Source: Methylobacterium sp. PvR107 (GTDB lineage Bacteria; Pseudomonadota; Alphaproteobacteria; Rhizobiales; Beijerinckiaceae). From it: a DNA stretch of 64,000 nucleotides. A program made the translations under genes and the position numbers. Below, piece after piece: positions 8,667 to 17,684 of this stretch. The notes beneath the pieces were generated by a model. That model saw nothing but the letters and a program-made list of their open reading frames with translations. It was not told where the DNA came from and searched no databases. How positions within the stretch are numbered: position 1 is the stretch's first letter; each line of letters begins with the position of its first letter. The DNA is taken from contig NZ_JAFIBW010000001.1 in the NCBI RefSeq assembly GCF_017833295.1, positions 4,925,501-4,989,500 on the forward strand, given 5' to 3'.

Positions 8667-10148
8667 GTGAAGACCTATCAGCTCTACATCGACGGTGAGC
8701 ACGTCGATCCGGTCGAGGGCTCGTGGTTCGAGTCGATCGATCCCTATCGCGGCGAGGCCTGGGCCCGGATTCCGCGTGCCTCGCGGGCCGATGTCGACCG
8801 GGCAGTGGCGGCGGCCAAGCGCGCCATGTGGGAGGGGCCCTGGGCCACCATGACCGCTTCGGCCCGCGGGAAGGTGCTGCGCCGGATCGGGGACCTCGTC
8901 GAGCGGGAGGCCAAGGCGCTGGCCGAGGTCGAGGTCCGCGACAACGGCAAGCTTTTCGCCGAGATGTACGGCCAGACCCGCTACCAGCCGGAATGGTGGT
9001 GGTACTACGCTGGCCTCGCCGACAAGGTCGAGGGCGCCCAAGTGCCGATCGACAAGCCCGAGACCTTCGCGTTCACCCGGCATGAGCCGGTGGGCGTGGT
9101 CGGGGCGCTGACCGCCTGGAACTCACCCCTGCTGTTCGTGGCCTGGAAATGCGCCCCCGCGCTCGCGGCCGGCTGCGCGGTCGTGGTGAAGCCCTCGGAA
9201 TTCGCGTCCGCCAGCACGCTGGAATTCGCACGGCTGACCAAGGAGGCCGGCCTTCCGGACGGAATGTTCAACGTCGTCACCGGATATGGCGGCGAGGCGG
9301 GGACCGCCATCGTGGAGCACCCGGACGTCGCGAAGATCACCTTCACGGGCTCTGACGTCACCGGCGCGAAGGTCTACGAAGCGGCCGCGCGCCAGATCAA
9401 GCGCGTCTCCCTCGAGCTTGGCGGCAAGTCACCCAACATCGTCTTCGCCGATGCCGACCTGAAGGCCGCCGCCGCGGGCGCGATCTCAGGCATTTTCGCG
9501 GCCACCGGGCAGACCTGCATCGCCGGCTCCAGGCTCCTGGTCCAGAACAGCATCCGCGAGGACTTCGTCACCCGCCTGATCGAGCTTGCCCGCACGGCCA
9601 AGCTCGGCGATCCCATGCAGGCCGACACCAACATCGGACCGATCACCACGCCGCCGCAATACGCGAAGGTGCTCGACTACATCGCGCTCGCCAAGAGCGA
9701 AGGCGCGCGCTGCGTGTTCGGCGGCAACCCGGCCACCGGGCCCGGGGTGATCGGCGGCCAGTTCGTCGAGCCGACGATCTTCACCGGCGTCACCAACGCC
9801 ATGCGCATCGCCCAGGAGGAGGTGTTCGGCCCGGTCCTGTCGATCATCGGCTTCGACGACGAGGCGGAGGCGCTGAGGATCGGCAACGACGTAGTCTATG
9901 GGCTGGCGGCCGGCGTCTGGACCCAGGATATCGGCCGCGCGATGCGCATGTCCAAAGGTTTGCGGGCCGGCACCGTCTGGGTGAATACCTACCGGGCGGT
10001 CAGCTACATGATGCCGTTCGGCGGCATGAAGCGCTCCGGCATCGGCCGCGAGAGCGGTATCGAATCGATCCGGGAATTTCTGGAGACCAAGAGCGTCTGG
10101 ATCTCGACCAGCCGGGACGCGCCGGAGAACCCGTTCGTCATGCGTTGA
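8667..10148 (+). CDS. NAD(P)+-dependent aldehyde dehydrogenase
   Basis: This 493-residue ALDH-superfamily enzyme carries Asn152 in LTAWNSPL, Lys175 in VVVKPSEF, Glu250 in SLELGGKSPN and the nucleophile Cys284 in GQTCIAGS. The closing GGMKRSGIGRESG is also typical, so it is catalytically complete. GTG at 8667 is preferred because GGAG lies 9 bases upstream; the ATG at 8658 sits directly on that GGAG and would add three residues. The substrate is unknown, and no alcohol dehydrogenase or amine oxidase is adjacent. It stands 68 bases after gmd. Confidence 0.9.
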   Translation: MKTYQLYIDGEHVDPVEGSWFESIDPYRGEAWARIPRASRADVDRAVAAAKRAMWEGPWATMTASARGKVLRRIGDLVEREAKALAEVEVRDNGKLFAEMYGQTRYQPEWWWYYAGLADKVEGAQVPIDKPETFAFTRHEPVGVVGALTAWNSPLLFVAWKCAPALAAGCAVVVKPSEFASASTLEFARLTKEAGLPDGMFNVVTGYGGEAGTAIVEHPDVAKITFTGSDVTGAKVYEAAARQIKRVSLELGGKSPNIVFADADLKAAAAGAISGIFAATGQTCIAGSRLLVQNSIREDFVTRLIELARTAKLGDPMQADTNIGPITTPPQYAKVLDYIALAKSEGARCVFGGNPATGPGVIGGQFVEPTIFTGVTNAMRIAQEEVFGPVLSIIGFDDEAEALRIGNDVVYGLAAGVWTQDIGRAMRMSKGLRAGTVWVNTYRAVSYMMPFGGMKRSGIGRESGIESIREFLETKSVWISTSRDAPENPFVMR

Positions 10149-10157
10149 CGCCGAGCG

Positions 10158-10181
10158 CCGCGTCACTCGGGGGCGACGCGG
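10158..10181. terminator. Hairpin between convergent aldehyde dehydrogenase and cyd genes
   Basis: CCGCGTC (10158-10164) and GACGCGG (10175-10181) form a 7-bp stem with a 10-base loop in the 48-bp gap between converging genes. It lacks a long T-run, so it is a candidate bidirectional terminator only. Confidence 0.4.
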
Positions 10182-10196
10182 CCGTCGCTTTGGCCC

Positions 10197-10325
10197 TCAC
10201 ACCGCCTTCAGGAGCCATCGGAGCGGCAGCGCCACGGCGGTGAGGCCCGCGACGCCGCCGGCCCAGAGCGCGATGAACCAGCCAAGCCGATGCAGGGATG
10301 TGCGGGTTTTCGTCACCGAGGTCAT
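10197..10325 (-). CDS. DUF2474-type small membrane protein, CydX-like accessory of the bd oxidase
   Basis: A 42-residue ORF follows cydB by 11 bases on the same strand. It begins MTSVTKTRTSLHRLGWFIAL, has one membrane helix (about residues 15-35) and ends LPLRWLLKAV. The LxRLGWFIxLWAxxVAxL pattern is that of DUF2474 proteins, found next to cyanide-insensitive cytochrome bd operons. By analogy with CydX/CydS subunits it probably stabilises the oxidase haems; that role is inference. Its size means automatic annotation may miss it. Confidence 0.75.
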   Translation of the reverse strand: MTSVTKTRTSLHRLGWFIALWAGGVAGLTAVALPLRWLLKAV

Positions 10326-10336
10326 GACCCGCCCTC

Positions 10337-11350
10337 CTAATGGTAGCCCGGGGCGCCGGCCGCGACCTTGCCTCGGAACAACCAGTATACGTAGCCGGTA
10401 TAGACCAGCACCATCGGCACCAGCACGACCGCGCCGGCGAGCAGGAAGGCCTGGCTGCTCGGATGGGTGGCGGCGTCCCAGATGGTGATCGCCGGCGGGA
10501 CGATCATCGGCCACAGGCTGATTCCGAGGCCGACATACGACAGCAGGAACAGACCGAGCGCGCAGAGGAACGGCATCACCTCGGCGCGCCGGTCGAGGGC
10601 TACGAAGAACCGCCAAGCCAGGAGCGCGACCAAAATCGGAACCGGCGCGGCGAGGACGAGGTTCGGCCAAGCGATCCAGCGGGCCCGGAAGGCCGCGCTC
10701 AGGAACGGCATGGCGGCGGAGACGATCACGATCGCCGCCAGGGTGACGTATCCGAGCCGCCGTGCAAGCCGGTAGGCTCGGAGCTGGAGTTCCCCCTCGG
10801 TCTTCCAGATCAGCCAGCACGCCCCGAGCAGGCCGTAGCCGGCGACCAGGGCGGCCCCGGTCAGCAGCGAGAACGGCGTCAGCCAGTTCCACCAGCCGCC
10901 CGCATAGGCGCGGCCCTCCACCCGGATGCCTTGGACCAGCGCACCGAGGCAGATACCCTGGCAGAAGGCCGCCACGTAGCTGCCCCACGAGAAGGACCGG
11001 TCCCACACAGCTTGCGACCGCAGGGTCGCGGCGCGGAAGCGCATCTCGAAGGCGACGCCGCGGAACACCAGGGCCAGCAGCATCAAGATCAGCGGCATGT
11101 AGAGCGCCGGCAGGATGGTCGCGTAGGCGAGCGGGAAGACCGCGAACAGCCCGCCGCCGCCGAGGATGAGCCAGGTCTCGTTGCCGTCCCAGACGGGGGC
11201 GACCGTGTTGACCATGACATCCCGCTCCGCCTTGCCGCGGACGGCCGGGAACAGGATACCGACCCCGAGGTCGAAACCGTCCATCACCACGTAGAGAAAG
11301 ACGGCCGTCGCGATGAGCAGCGCCCAGATGAGCGTGAGATCGAGGGACAT
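10337..11350 (-). CDS. cydB: Cytochrome bd-type quinol oxidase subunit II (CioB/CydB)
   Basis: The 337-residue polytopic protein matches subunit II of bd oxidases. The N-terminus MSLDLTLIWALLIATAVFLY leads into YVVMDGFDLGVGILFP and APVWDGNETWLILGGGGLFA, both family signatures. About eight or nine hydrophobic segments follow. The start at 11350 lies 5 bases after the end of cydA, so the two are co-translated. Subunit II supports assembly and quinol oxidation by subunit I in the inner membrane. Confidence 0.93.
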   Translation of the reverse strand: MSLDLTLIWALLIATAVFLYVVMDGFDLGVGILFPAVRGKAERDVMVNTVAPVWDGNETWLILGGGGLFAVFPLAYATILPALYMPLILMLLALVFRGVAFEMRFRAATLRSQAVWDRSFSWGSYVAAFCQGICLGALVQGIRVEGRAYAGGWWNWLTPFSLLTGAALVAGYGLLGACWLIWKTEGELQLRAYRLARRLGYVTLAAIVIVSAAMPFLSAAFRARWIAWPNLVLAAPVPILVALLAWRFFVALDRRAEVMPFLCALGLFLLSYVGLGISLWPMIVPPAITIWDAATHPSSQAFLLAGAVVLVPMVLVYTGYVYWLFRGKVAAGAPGYH

Positions 11351-11355
11351 CGGGC

Positions 11356-12798
11356 TTACTCCGCGGGCTGGGCGAGGGGACGGCCGTCCGCCACCGCACC
11401 GGCGATGAGGACGGGCGCCGGGGTGATCCCTGCGGTGCGGATCGGCTGGTCGGTGGGCGGCCCCGGCTCGTGGGCGTGGGGCACTTGGTTGAACAGGTGC
11501 AGGAGGTACCAGATGCCCGCCCCGAACACCGCGAGGTAGACGATCGCGAAGGCGGCCAGCGAGGCGGCGACGGCCGGAGCGGCCACCGGCGAAACGCTGT
11601 CGGCGGTGCGCAGGACGCCGTAGACCGTGAAGGGCTGCCGGCCCGCCTCGGTCACCGTCCATCCGGCCGTGACCGCGATCAGTCCCGAGGGTCCCATGCC
11701 CACCGCGAAGCGGTGCAGCCACGGGGATTCGTAAAGCCGGCCGTGCCGGCGCAGCCACAAAGCCGCGAGGCCGAGCGCGATCATCAGCAGGCCGAGGCCG
11801 ACCATCACCCGGAAGGACCAGAACACCAGCGGCAGGTTCGTCGGCCAAGTCTCCCGCGGCATGTCCTTGAGGCCCCGGACCTCGCCGTCGAGATCGTGCG
11901 TCAGGTAGAGGCTGGCGAGACCGGGTATGCCGATCCGATCCCGCACCAGTCCGGCCTCCGCGTCGGGCCAACCGAACAGGATCGCGGGCGCGCGCCGCTC
12001 CGACTCGAAGTGCCCTTCCATGGCGGCGACCTTGGCCGGCTGATGCTGGTAGGAGTTGCCGCCGTGCAGGTCGCCGATGATCATCTGGGCCGGCGCGACG
12101 ACGGCCGCCATCCACATGGCCATGGAGAACATGAGCCGGGCGCGGGGATTGGCACGGTCGCGCAACAGGTGCCACGCGCCCACCGCCCCGACGATCATCG
12201 CGGTGGTGAGATAGGCGCCCGTGACCGTATGGGCGAAGCGGTACGGGAAGGACGGGTTGAAGACGATCGCCCACCAATCGGCCGGGGCGAAGCGCCCGTC
12301 CGGACCGACCACGTGGCCTGTGGGCGTCTGCATCCAGGAATTGGCCGACAGGATCCAGAAGGCGGAGGTGAGCGTGCCGCCGGCCACCAGGCAGGTCGCC
12401 AGGAAGTGCAGGCGCTTGCCGACACGTTCCAGGCCGAACAGCATGACGCCGAGGAAGCCGGCCTCCAGGAAGAAGGCCGTGAGGACCTCGTAGCCGAGGA
12501 GAGGCCCGAGCACCGGCGCCGTGCGATCGGCGAAGACCGACCAGTTCGTGCCGAACTGGTAGCTCATGACCAGACCCGAGACGACGCCCATCGCGAAGGC
12601 GATGGCGAAGATCCGGAGCCAGTAGCGGTAGGTATCGAGGTAGACGGCCTTCCCGGTCCGCAGCCAGAAGCCTTCAAGCACCGCGAGATAGCTCGCGAGC
12701 CCGATGGTGAAGGCCGGGAACAGGAAGTGCCAGACGATCGTGAGCGCGAACTGGGCTCGCGCGAGGTTGACTGCACTGGGCAGTTCGAGGGCGGACAT
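11356..12798 (-). CDS. cydA: Cytochrome bd-type quinol oxidase subunit I (CioA/CydA)
   Basis: The 480-residue catalytic subunit oxidises quinol and reduces O2. His24 in TIVWHFLFPAF corresponds to the haem b595 axial His19 of E. coli. The Q-loop region reads GEVRGLKDMPRETWP and is short, and the segment GWTVTEAGRQPFTVYGVLRT is typical. The short Q-loop and the DUF2474 partner fit the cyanide-insensitive (CIO) group. The start at 12798 fits the family N-terminus; an in-frame ATG far upstream would cross the Fnr boxes. An Fnr-like box is centred 63-64 bp upstream of the start. Confidence 0.93.
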   Translation of the reverse strand: MSALELPSAVNLARAQFALTIVWHFLFPAFTIGLASYLAVLEGFWLRTGKAVYLDTYRYWLRIFAIAFAMGVVSGLVMSYQFGTNWSVFADRTAPVLGPLLGYEVLTAFFLEAGFLGVMLFGLERVGKRLHFLATCLVAGGTLTSAFWILSANSWMQTPTGHVVGPDGRFAPADWWAIVFNPSFPYRFAHTVTGAYLTTAMIVGAVGAWHLLRDRANPRARLMFSMAMWMAAVVAPAQMIIGDLHGGNSYQHQPAKVAAMEGHFESERRAPAILFGWPDAEAGLVRDRIGIPGLASLYLTHDLDGEVRGLKDMPRETWPTNLPLVFWSFRVMVGLGLLMIALGLAALWLRRHGRLYESPWLHRFAVGMGPSGLIAVTAGWTVTEAGRQPFTVYGVLRTADSVSPVAAPAVAASLAAFAIVYLAVFGAGIWYLLHLFNQVPHAHEPGPPTDQPIRTAGITPAPVLIAGAVADGRPLAQPAE

Positions 12799-12854
12799 CG
12801 CGGTCTCCGGAGGAACGGACCCGCGACCTCTGACGCGCCCTGGGCGGCCGTTCC

Positions 12855-12868
12855 TTGATCCAGCGCAA
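12855..12868. promoter_or_regulatory. Fnr/FixK-type box upstream of cydA
   Basis: TTGATCCAGCGCAA is an Fnr-family dyad (TTGAT-N4-TCAA-like, with a GCGCAA right half as often seen in alphaproteobacterial FixK/Fnr sites). It lies in the left arm (12853-12869) of a perfect 17-bp inverted repeat whose other arm is at 12910-12926. The centre is 63-64 bp upstream of the cydA ATG, compatible with activation from about -41. Confidence 0.75.
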
Positions 12869-12910
12869 AGCGTGCCGCTGCACGGGGGATTGCGCGACCG
12901 GCCTCGCCGT

Positions 12911-12924
12911 TTGCGCTGGATCAA
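12911..12924. promoter_or_regulatory. Fnr/FixK-type box upstream of the usp gene
   Basis: TTGCGCTGGATCAA is the exact reverse complement of the box at 12855-12868. Its centre is about 75 bp upstream of the usp GTG. It is the right-hand member of the mirror-image pair between the divergent cydA and usp genes. Confidence 0.75.
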
Positions 12925-12992
12925 GGCTTCGCCGAACGGCACCGCCGACATTGCCGCCCCGGGGCCGGACGACCGGTCCCGAGGAGGTCGCC

Positions 12993-13805
12993 GTGCGCTA
13001 CGCCAACATTCTCGTATCGGTGGATTTCGCCGAGACCGCGCCCGACCGGATCCGCCTCGCGGCCGGCCTCGCGCGCCGCTTCGATGCGCATCTCACAGGG
13101 GCCGCCGCCGCGGCGGTGCCGGCGCGGCTCTTCGCGCACGACCTCGGGGATGCCGAGGCCCAGTACGACCGCTCAAGGAACGAGATCCTGCAGGAACTCG
13201 AACGGGCTCACGGGATCTTCGCCCGCTGTGCCGGCGAGGCCTCCCGGACCGAGTGGCGCGCCGCCACCGAACGGCCCTTCGTGCACATCATTAAACAGGG
13301 CCGGGCCGCAGACCTCCTCGTGATCGGACGCGCCGGCCTGGGCGACCTCGATCCGGATCCGCTCGGCGTCGCGCTCGGACCCGTCCTGATGGAGGCCGGC
13401 CGGCCCGTCCTGGTGGTCCCGCCCCGGGTGGCCGACCTGGTGGGACGGCGCATCGTCGTGGCGTGGAAGGATACGCCGGAGGCGCGCAGGGCCGTGTCCG
13501 GAAGCATGCCGTTCATCCGCTCGGCCGATCAGGTCTTCGTCGTCACGACAGGCGAGGGCGCCCGGTTCGACGGCGCACAGGATGTTGCCCGCCATCTGGA
13601 CCGCCACGGTGCCTCGGTGACGAGCCACCTGCTGACGACGACCGTGAGCGACGGTGAGGAGATCCTCCGGTTCGCCCGCGAGCAGGAGGCCGACCTGATC
13701 GTCATGGGCGCCTACGGCCATTCCCGGCTCCGGGAATGGGCCTTCGGCGGCGCGACCCGCGATATCCTTCGAAGCACCGCGATCTGCTGCCTGATGGCGC
13801 ACTGA
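12993..13805 (+). CDS. Tandem-domain universal stress protein
   Basis: The 270-residue protein has two Usp folds. The first begins RYANILVSVDFAETAPDRIRL and ends near LVVPPR. The second starts GRRIVVAWKDTPEARRAVSG and ends IVMGAYGHSRLREWAFGGAT, which contains the G-x2-G-x9-G(S/T)-like nucleotide-binding signature. The start is GTG 12993 with GAGGAGG 6-8 bases upstream; the longer in-frame reading is Arg/Pro-rich and spans the Fnr boxes. Usp genes under Fnr/Dnr control are common in low-oxygen regulons, and the box at 12911-12924 fits that. The exact function is unknown. Confidence 0.9.
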   Translation: MRYANILVSVDFAETAPDRIRLAAGLARRFDAHLTGAAAAAVPARLFAHDLGDAEAQYDRSRNEILQELERAHGIFARCAGEASRTEWRAATERPFVHIIKQGRAADLLVIGRAGLGDLDPDPLGVALGPVLMEAGRPVLVVPPRVADLVGRRIVVAWKDTPEARRAVSGSMPFIRSADQVFVVTTGEGARFDGAQDVARHLDRHGASVTSHLLTTTVSDGEEILRFAREQEADLIVMGAYGHSRLREWAFGGATRDILRSTAICCLMAH

Positions 13806-13815
13806 GATGCGCCGC

Positions 13816-14577
13816 TCAGCTGGCGGCCAGCTGCTCCAGCCGGCCGGGATCGACGAGCCGCACGCCGCCTGGCACGATCAGGATGGCCCTTTCGCGATCC
13901 AGGCGGGTGAGCATCCGGCTCACGGTCTCGATGGTGAGCCCCAGATGGTCGGCGATGTCCTGGCGGCACATCGGCAGCTCCAGCGTCACCGACGTGAGCC
14001 CGATCCGGGCATAGCGCGCCCGCAGGCCGAGCAGGAAGGCGGCGACCTTTTCCTCGGCGGTCCGCCGCCCGAGGAGCATCATGTGATCCTGCGCCAGGGT
14101 GAGTTCGTAGCCCGCACGCTCGTGCAGGCGCCGCAGCAGGTGCGGTACGTCCTCCACGAGAGCCGTGAAGGCACGCCGGTCGAAGCGGCAGAGCGCCACC
14201 GGCGTGAGCGCTTCGGCCGTGACGGTGAAACGCTCCGGAAGAGCGAGGCCAACAAAGTCGCCGATGAGCGCAAAACCGATGACGTGGCGGCGCCCGTCGG
14301 GGAGCAGGCGGGACAGCCGGAGGGCCCCCTCAGTCACATTGTAGACGGCGTCGGCCCGATCCTCCTGACCGAACAGGATCTGACGCGGGTCGAGTACGAT
14401 CCGGTGGCTGACCGCCTCCAGGCGCTCGAGCTCCTGACCGGTGAGAGCGGCGCAGACACTGACCCTGCGGACATCACAGGCGACGCAGCCGCCTTCGGAC
14501 CGACCGTGCCGGCATGCCTGATTCGTTGCCGGATCGGTTCCGGCACTGGGCTCCGGACTCGCGGGCCGGACGGTCAT
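13816..14577 (-). CDS. Crp/Fnr-family regulator with Fe-S-type cysteine set (FnrL/FnrN-like)
   Basis: The 253-residue regulator has an N-terminal cysteine cluster Cys31-x2-Cys34-x7-Cys42 (CVACDVRRVSVC) plus Cys130, the pattern of oxygen-labile [4Fe-4S] FnrL/FnrN proteins; an additional Cys22 precedes it. A cNMP-like beta-roll occupies about 45-130, and a C-terminal helix-turn-helix reads CRQDIADHLGLTIETVSRML. The E-x2-S-R set in the recognition helix is the one that reads TTGA half-sites. It ends convergently 10 bases from usp and probably acts at the two TTGAT boxes nearby. Start ATG 14577. Confidence 0.9.
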   Translation of the reverse strand: MTVRPASPEPSAGTDPATNQACRHGRSEGGCVACDVRRVSVCAALTGQELERLEAVSHRIVLDPRQILFGQEDRADAVYNVTEGALRLSRLLPDGRRHVIGFALIGDFVGLALPERFTVTAEALTPVALCRFDRRAFTALVEDVPHLLRRLHERAGYELTLAQDHMMLLGRRTAEEKVAAFLLGLRARYARIGLTSVTLELPMCRQDIADHLGLTIETVSRMLTRLDRERAILIVPGGVRLVDPGRLEQLAAS

Positions 14578-14714
14578 TCCGAACTCCTGCGGGCCGCGGG
14601 ATCGCAGCCGTGGCGCGCGAGAACGCCTGTCCGAAGCGCGCGCAGATGGACGCGCGCGGCATAGCAGATCGAGGTCCCGTGCGACAGCTACAGGTGGTAG
14701 CGACGCCAGGCCGT

Positions 14715-15659
14715 CTATTTCGAAAATTGCATGGTCGACATCCTGTCTGTGACCAGCCTGCACGGCATCCAGTCGTATTGCTGAACCGGCCGATGCGCGA
14801 TCAGCGCCAGGGCGTCGTCGATGGCTCGGCGGCCCTGCAGCGTGGCATCCTGGTGGACGGTCACCGCCAAACGTTTGCGCTGCATGGCCAGCATGCCGTC
14901 CGCGGTCGCATCGATACCGCCGATCAGGATCCGCCCAGCGGGCAACCCGGCCGCTTCGACGGCCTCCGCGGCGCCGATCGCCATCGCGTCGTTGTTGGCG
15001 GCAATCGCATCGATGCCCATTCCCTGTGCGAGCCATCCGGAAACCAGCGTTCTTGCCGTTCCGCGATCCCAATCGGCGGCGCCTTCCGCAACGAGCTGAA
15101 GGCCCGGAACCTCGGCCATCACCGCCTTGACGCCTCGGGTGCGCAGGACGGAACCCGCTCGGGCGGGGTTTCCCGAGATGATCGCGAGGCGGCCGCTTCC
15201 GTTCATCATCTGGGCGAGCTTGCGCATCTGCAGGCGACCGGCCACGAGCTCGTTCGGGATCACGAGGGCGACCCGCCCCGCAAGCCAATCCTCGCGTGGC
15301 CCGTCGTTGACATAGACCAGCGGGATGTCGGCCTCCTGGGCGAGGCGGGTGATCGCGGCATTTGCGGCCGGCTCGACCGGCATGACCAGCAGCGCGTCGA
15401 CTTTCGCGGCGATGAGGTCCCGGACCTGCGCGATCTGCTGCGCGCCTGCACCTTCGGGGGCATAGGCGAAGCGTACCAGGAGGCTTCGGGCTCTCGCGTG
15501 CTCCTCCAAGCTGTCGTGCAGCAGCTGCATCGACCCGACCGGCTGGGTCATCGCGATGCCGAGTGTGGTCGCGAGGGCATGATCCGCACCGCACGCGAGT
15601 GCAGCCAGGGCTGCCGCGCAGATCCGAGCCAGAACCCGGACATGGCGTGTTCGGCTCAT
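14715..15659 (-). CDS. Periplasmic sugar-type (ribose/galactose family) binding protein
   Basis: The 314-residue protein starts MSRTRHVRVLARICAAALAA, a signal peptide cleaved near HALA-TTLG. The mature part is a type-I periplasmic binding fold (Peripla_BP_4): repeated QVRDLIAAKVDALLVMPVEP and NDAMAIGAAEAVEAAGLPAG segments, then GGIDATADGMLAM. No ABC permease or ATPase gene is beside it. It lies 36 bases downstream of a methyl-accepting chemoreceptor gene on the same strand, suggesting that it presents a sugar-like ligand to that receptor. The ligand is unknown. Confidence 0.8.
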   Translation of the reverse strand: MSRTRHVRVLARICAAALAALACGADHALATTLGIAMTQPVGSMQLLHDSLEEHARARSLLVRFAYAPEGAGAQQIAQVRDLIAAKVDALLVMPVEPAANAAITRLAQEADIPLVYVNDGPREDWLAGRVALVIPNELVAGRLQMRKLAQMMNGSGRLAIISGNPARAGSVLRTRGVKAVMAEVPGLQLVAEGAADWDRGTARTLVSGWLAQGMGIDAIAANNDAMAIGAAEAVEAAGLPAGRILIGGIDATADGMLAMQRKRLAVTVHQDATLQGRRAIDDALALIAHRPVQQYDWMPCRLVTDRMSTMQFSK

Positions 15660-15695
15660 GCGGCGGGATCCCTCATGGCTGGGCCTCGGCACCGC

Positions 15696-17402
15696 TCAGG
15701 CGGCCCGGATGGTGTCGAGGATGCAGGCAGCCTCGTCGCGCAGGCGCTCGGCGTCGCGCGAAAGCGCGCTCGCTTGGTCAAGCATCCCGATCGCAGCCGC
15801 GCCCGCGGTTTCTGCGGTCTCGACCATGCCGGCGATGTGTGCGCCGACCGCGTTGCTGCCCTGTGCGGCCCGTGCGATGTGCACGATCTCCCGGGTCGCG
15901 GCTCCCTGCTCCTCGACCAGAGCGGCGATCGATGCGGCGGCTTGGTTCATGTCGCCGGCCCGGGTGGTGATATCCGCAACGGCCGCGACCGCCTCGGCTG
16001 TGGAGCTCTGAATGACGGCGACGTGGCGGGTGATGTCGTCCGTCGCCTGCTTGGTCTGGCCTGCGAGGACCTTGACCTCGGCAGCCACGACCGCGAAGCC
16101 GCGCCCGGCCTCGCCGGCGCGCGCCGCCTCGATAGCGGCGTTCAAAGCGAGGAGATTGGTCTGCGCCGCGATCTTGGCGATGAGCCGGACGACATCCCCA
16201 ATCCGTTCCGCGGCGCCGCTCAAAGCCTCGACGCGACCGGTCGCCCGCTCCGCCTCCATGGCGGCGCCGCTGGCCATGGCGGCCGTCATCTGAGCCTGGC
16301 GGCCGACCTCTTGAATCCAGCTGCCGAGTTCGTCGGCAGCGGCCGCGATCGTTTGGATCGTGGAGCCGGCTCGCTCGGCGGCGGCCTCTATCGTGCTCGT
16401 CCGGTTCACGGCCGCCCCCGCCGCACATCGCATCCGGTCGGCCGTCCCGCGCAGCTCGGCTGCAGCCAAGGCCACCGTCCCGACGATCTCGCCAACCGCG
16501 GACTCGAAATCCGCCGCCACCGCGTGCACCGCGATCCGGCGCTGCTGCTCAATTGTGGCGCGTGCCCGATCTGCCGCCGCCTCGCGCGTCCCGGCCTCCA
16601 GCACACGAGCCTTGACCGCCTGCAGCGCGCCCGCCATCGCGCCGAGTTCGTCCTGCCGCTCTCCCGCCGGGAGTGCCGCAGCGAGACGATCGGACGCCAA
16701 GCCCTGCATGGCGCGGGTCATCGCGGCAATCGGCGCAGCCACCCTGCGCAGGTTGAACCAGACGATCCCCCCCGTCAGGGCAGACGCCACGGCCACGGCC
16801 GCGGCAATTGCCAGCCGCGCGCTGGCGCCGACCGCGTCCGCCACCGCCGCCTGTTCGAACGCTCTGGCTTCGCGATAGGTCAGGGCGGTGTCGATCGCCT
16901 GCGCGAGAGCTGCCGAATCGCCTTGCAGCGCGCTCGTGATCACCGTGTCGGCGAGTTCCATCTCACCGGCCTCGTCCAGGGCGGCCGCTTCGGCCTCGAC
17001 GGCGCGGAAATGCCGCCAGGCTTCGCGCAGCCCACGGGCGAGCCGCTGTTCCTCCGCTCCGGTCACCGTCGGCGCGTAGGCGCTCCAGGCCGCCGAGAAC
17101 GCCGCCTGCACCTGGTCGCCTTGAGCGCGGTAGGTCCGGCGGCTCTCGTCCGACGGAGCAATGTGGGCCAGGACGTCGAGGGCGCGCAGCTCCTGGCTCA
17201 GCTGTTTCATCGTTCTTAGGATAGCCGCCACCCTCATTTCTCCGGCGACAGTGCGACTCACGTCGTTGATCAGGCCGATGCGGGCAATCGAGAACGCCCC
17301 GATCGCCACGGACAGACAAAACAGGACCACCGCAGACCCGATGATGATCGTTCGGAGGCTGGCGGACGATCTCCGCGCAAGTGCGGACCTAAACATCAGC
17401 AT
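15696..17402 (-). CDS. Transmembrane methyl-accepting chemotaxis protein
   Basis: The 568-residue receptor has membrane helices at about 18-40 and 189-212 flanking a roughly 150-residue, mainly helical periplasmic region (four-helix-bundle type). A HAMP-like linker follows, then a signalling domain with the conserved hairpin tip [20 protein letters not shown] and the downstream RGFAVVAAEVKVLA. It heads a two-gene unit with the periplasmic binding protein at 14715-15659. Start ATG 17402; the in-frame ATG at 17396 is equally possible. No che genes are present in the window. Confidence 0.9.
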   Translation of the reverse strand: MLMFRSALARRSSASLRTIIIGSAVVLFCLSVAIGAFSIARIGLINDVSRTVAGEMRVAAILRTMKQLSQELRALDVLAHIAPSDESRRTYRAQGDQVQAAFSAAWSAYAPTVTGAEEQRLARGLREAWRHFRAVEAEAAALDEAGEMELADTVITSALQGDSAALAQAIDTALTYREARAFEQAAVADAVGASARLAIAAAVAVASALTGGIVWFNLRRVAAPIAAMTRAMQGLASDRLAAALPAGERQDELGAMAGALQAVKARVLEAGTREAAADRARATIEQQRRIAVHAVAADFESAVGEIVGTVALAAAELRGTADRMRCAAGAAVNRTSTIEAAAERAGSTIQTIAAAADELGSWIQEVGRQAQMTAAMASGAAMEAERATGRVEALSGAAERIGDVVRLIAKIAAQTNLLALNAAIEAARAGEAGRGFAVVAAEVKVLAGQTKQATDDITRHVAVIQSSTAEAVAAVADITTRAGDMNQAAASIAALVEEQGAATREIVHIARAAQGSNAVGAHIAGMVETAETAGAAAIGMLDQASALSRDAERLRDEAACILDTIRAA

Positions 17403-17684
17403 CCATGTTTTTCCAAGCGATTATATTGGGCAATTTAACCTTGCTCAAGGAAGAAATCAAATTTCCGATGATTATCAATACATCGTGGTAATGCAATAAG
17501 GGTCACATCGACCAATGCGCCGAGAGGATTTAATTGGCGAGCCCTGTCCTATGGAATGCAGAGTCGCGGGAGCTCGGCCGCCATTTGGAGCCGGTACGGG
17601 CTCAGGGCGCCGGACCGACCGACGACCTCATGGCCGACGTGCGTGACATGGGCCGGAGGGGAGGGGGCGCCGGCCTTCGATCGG

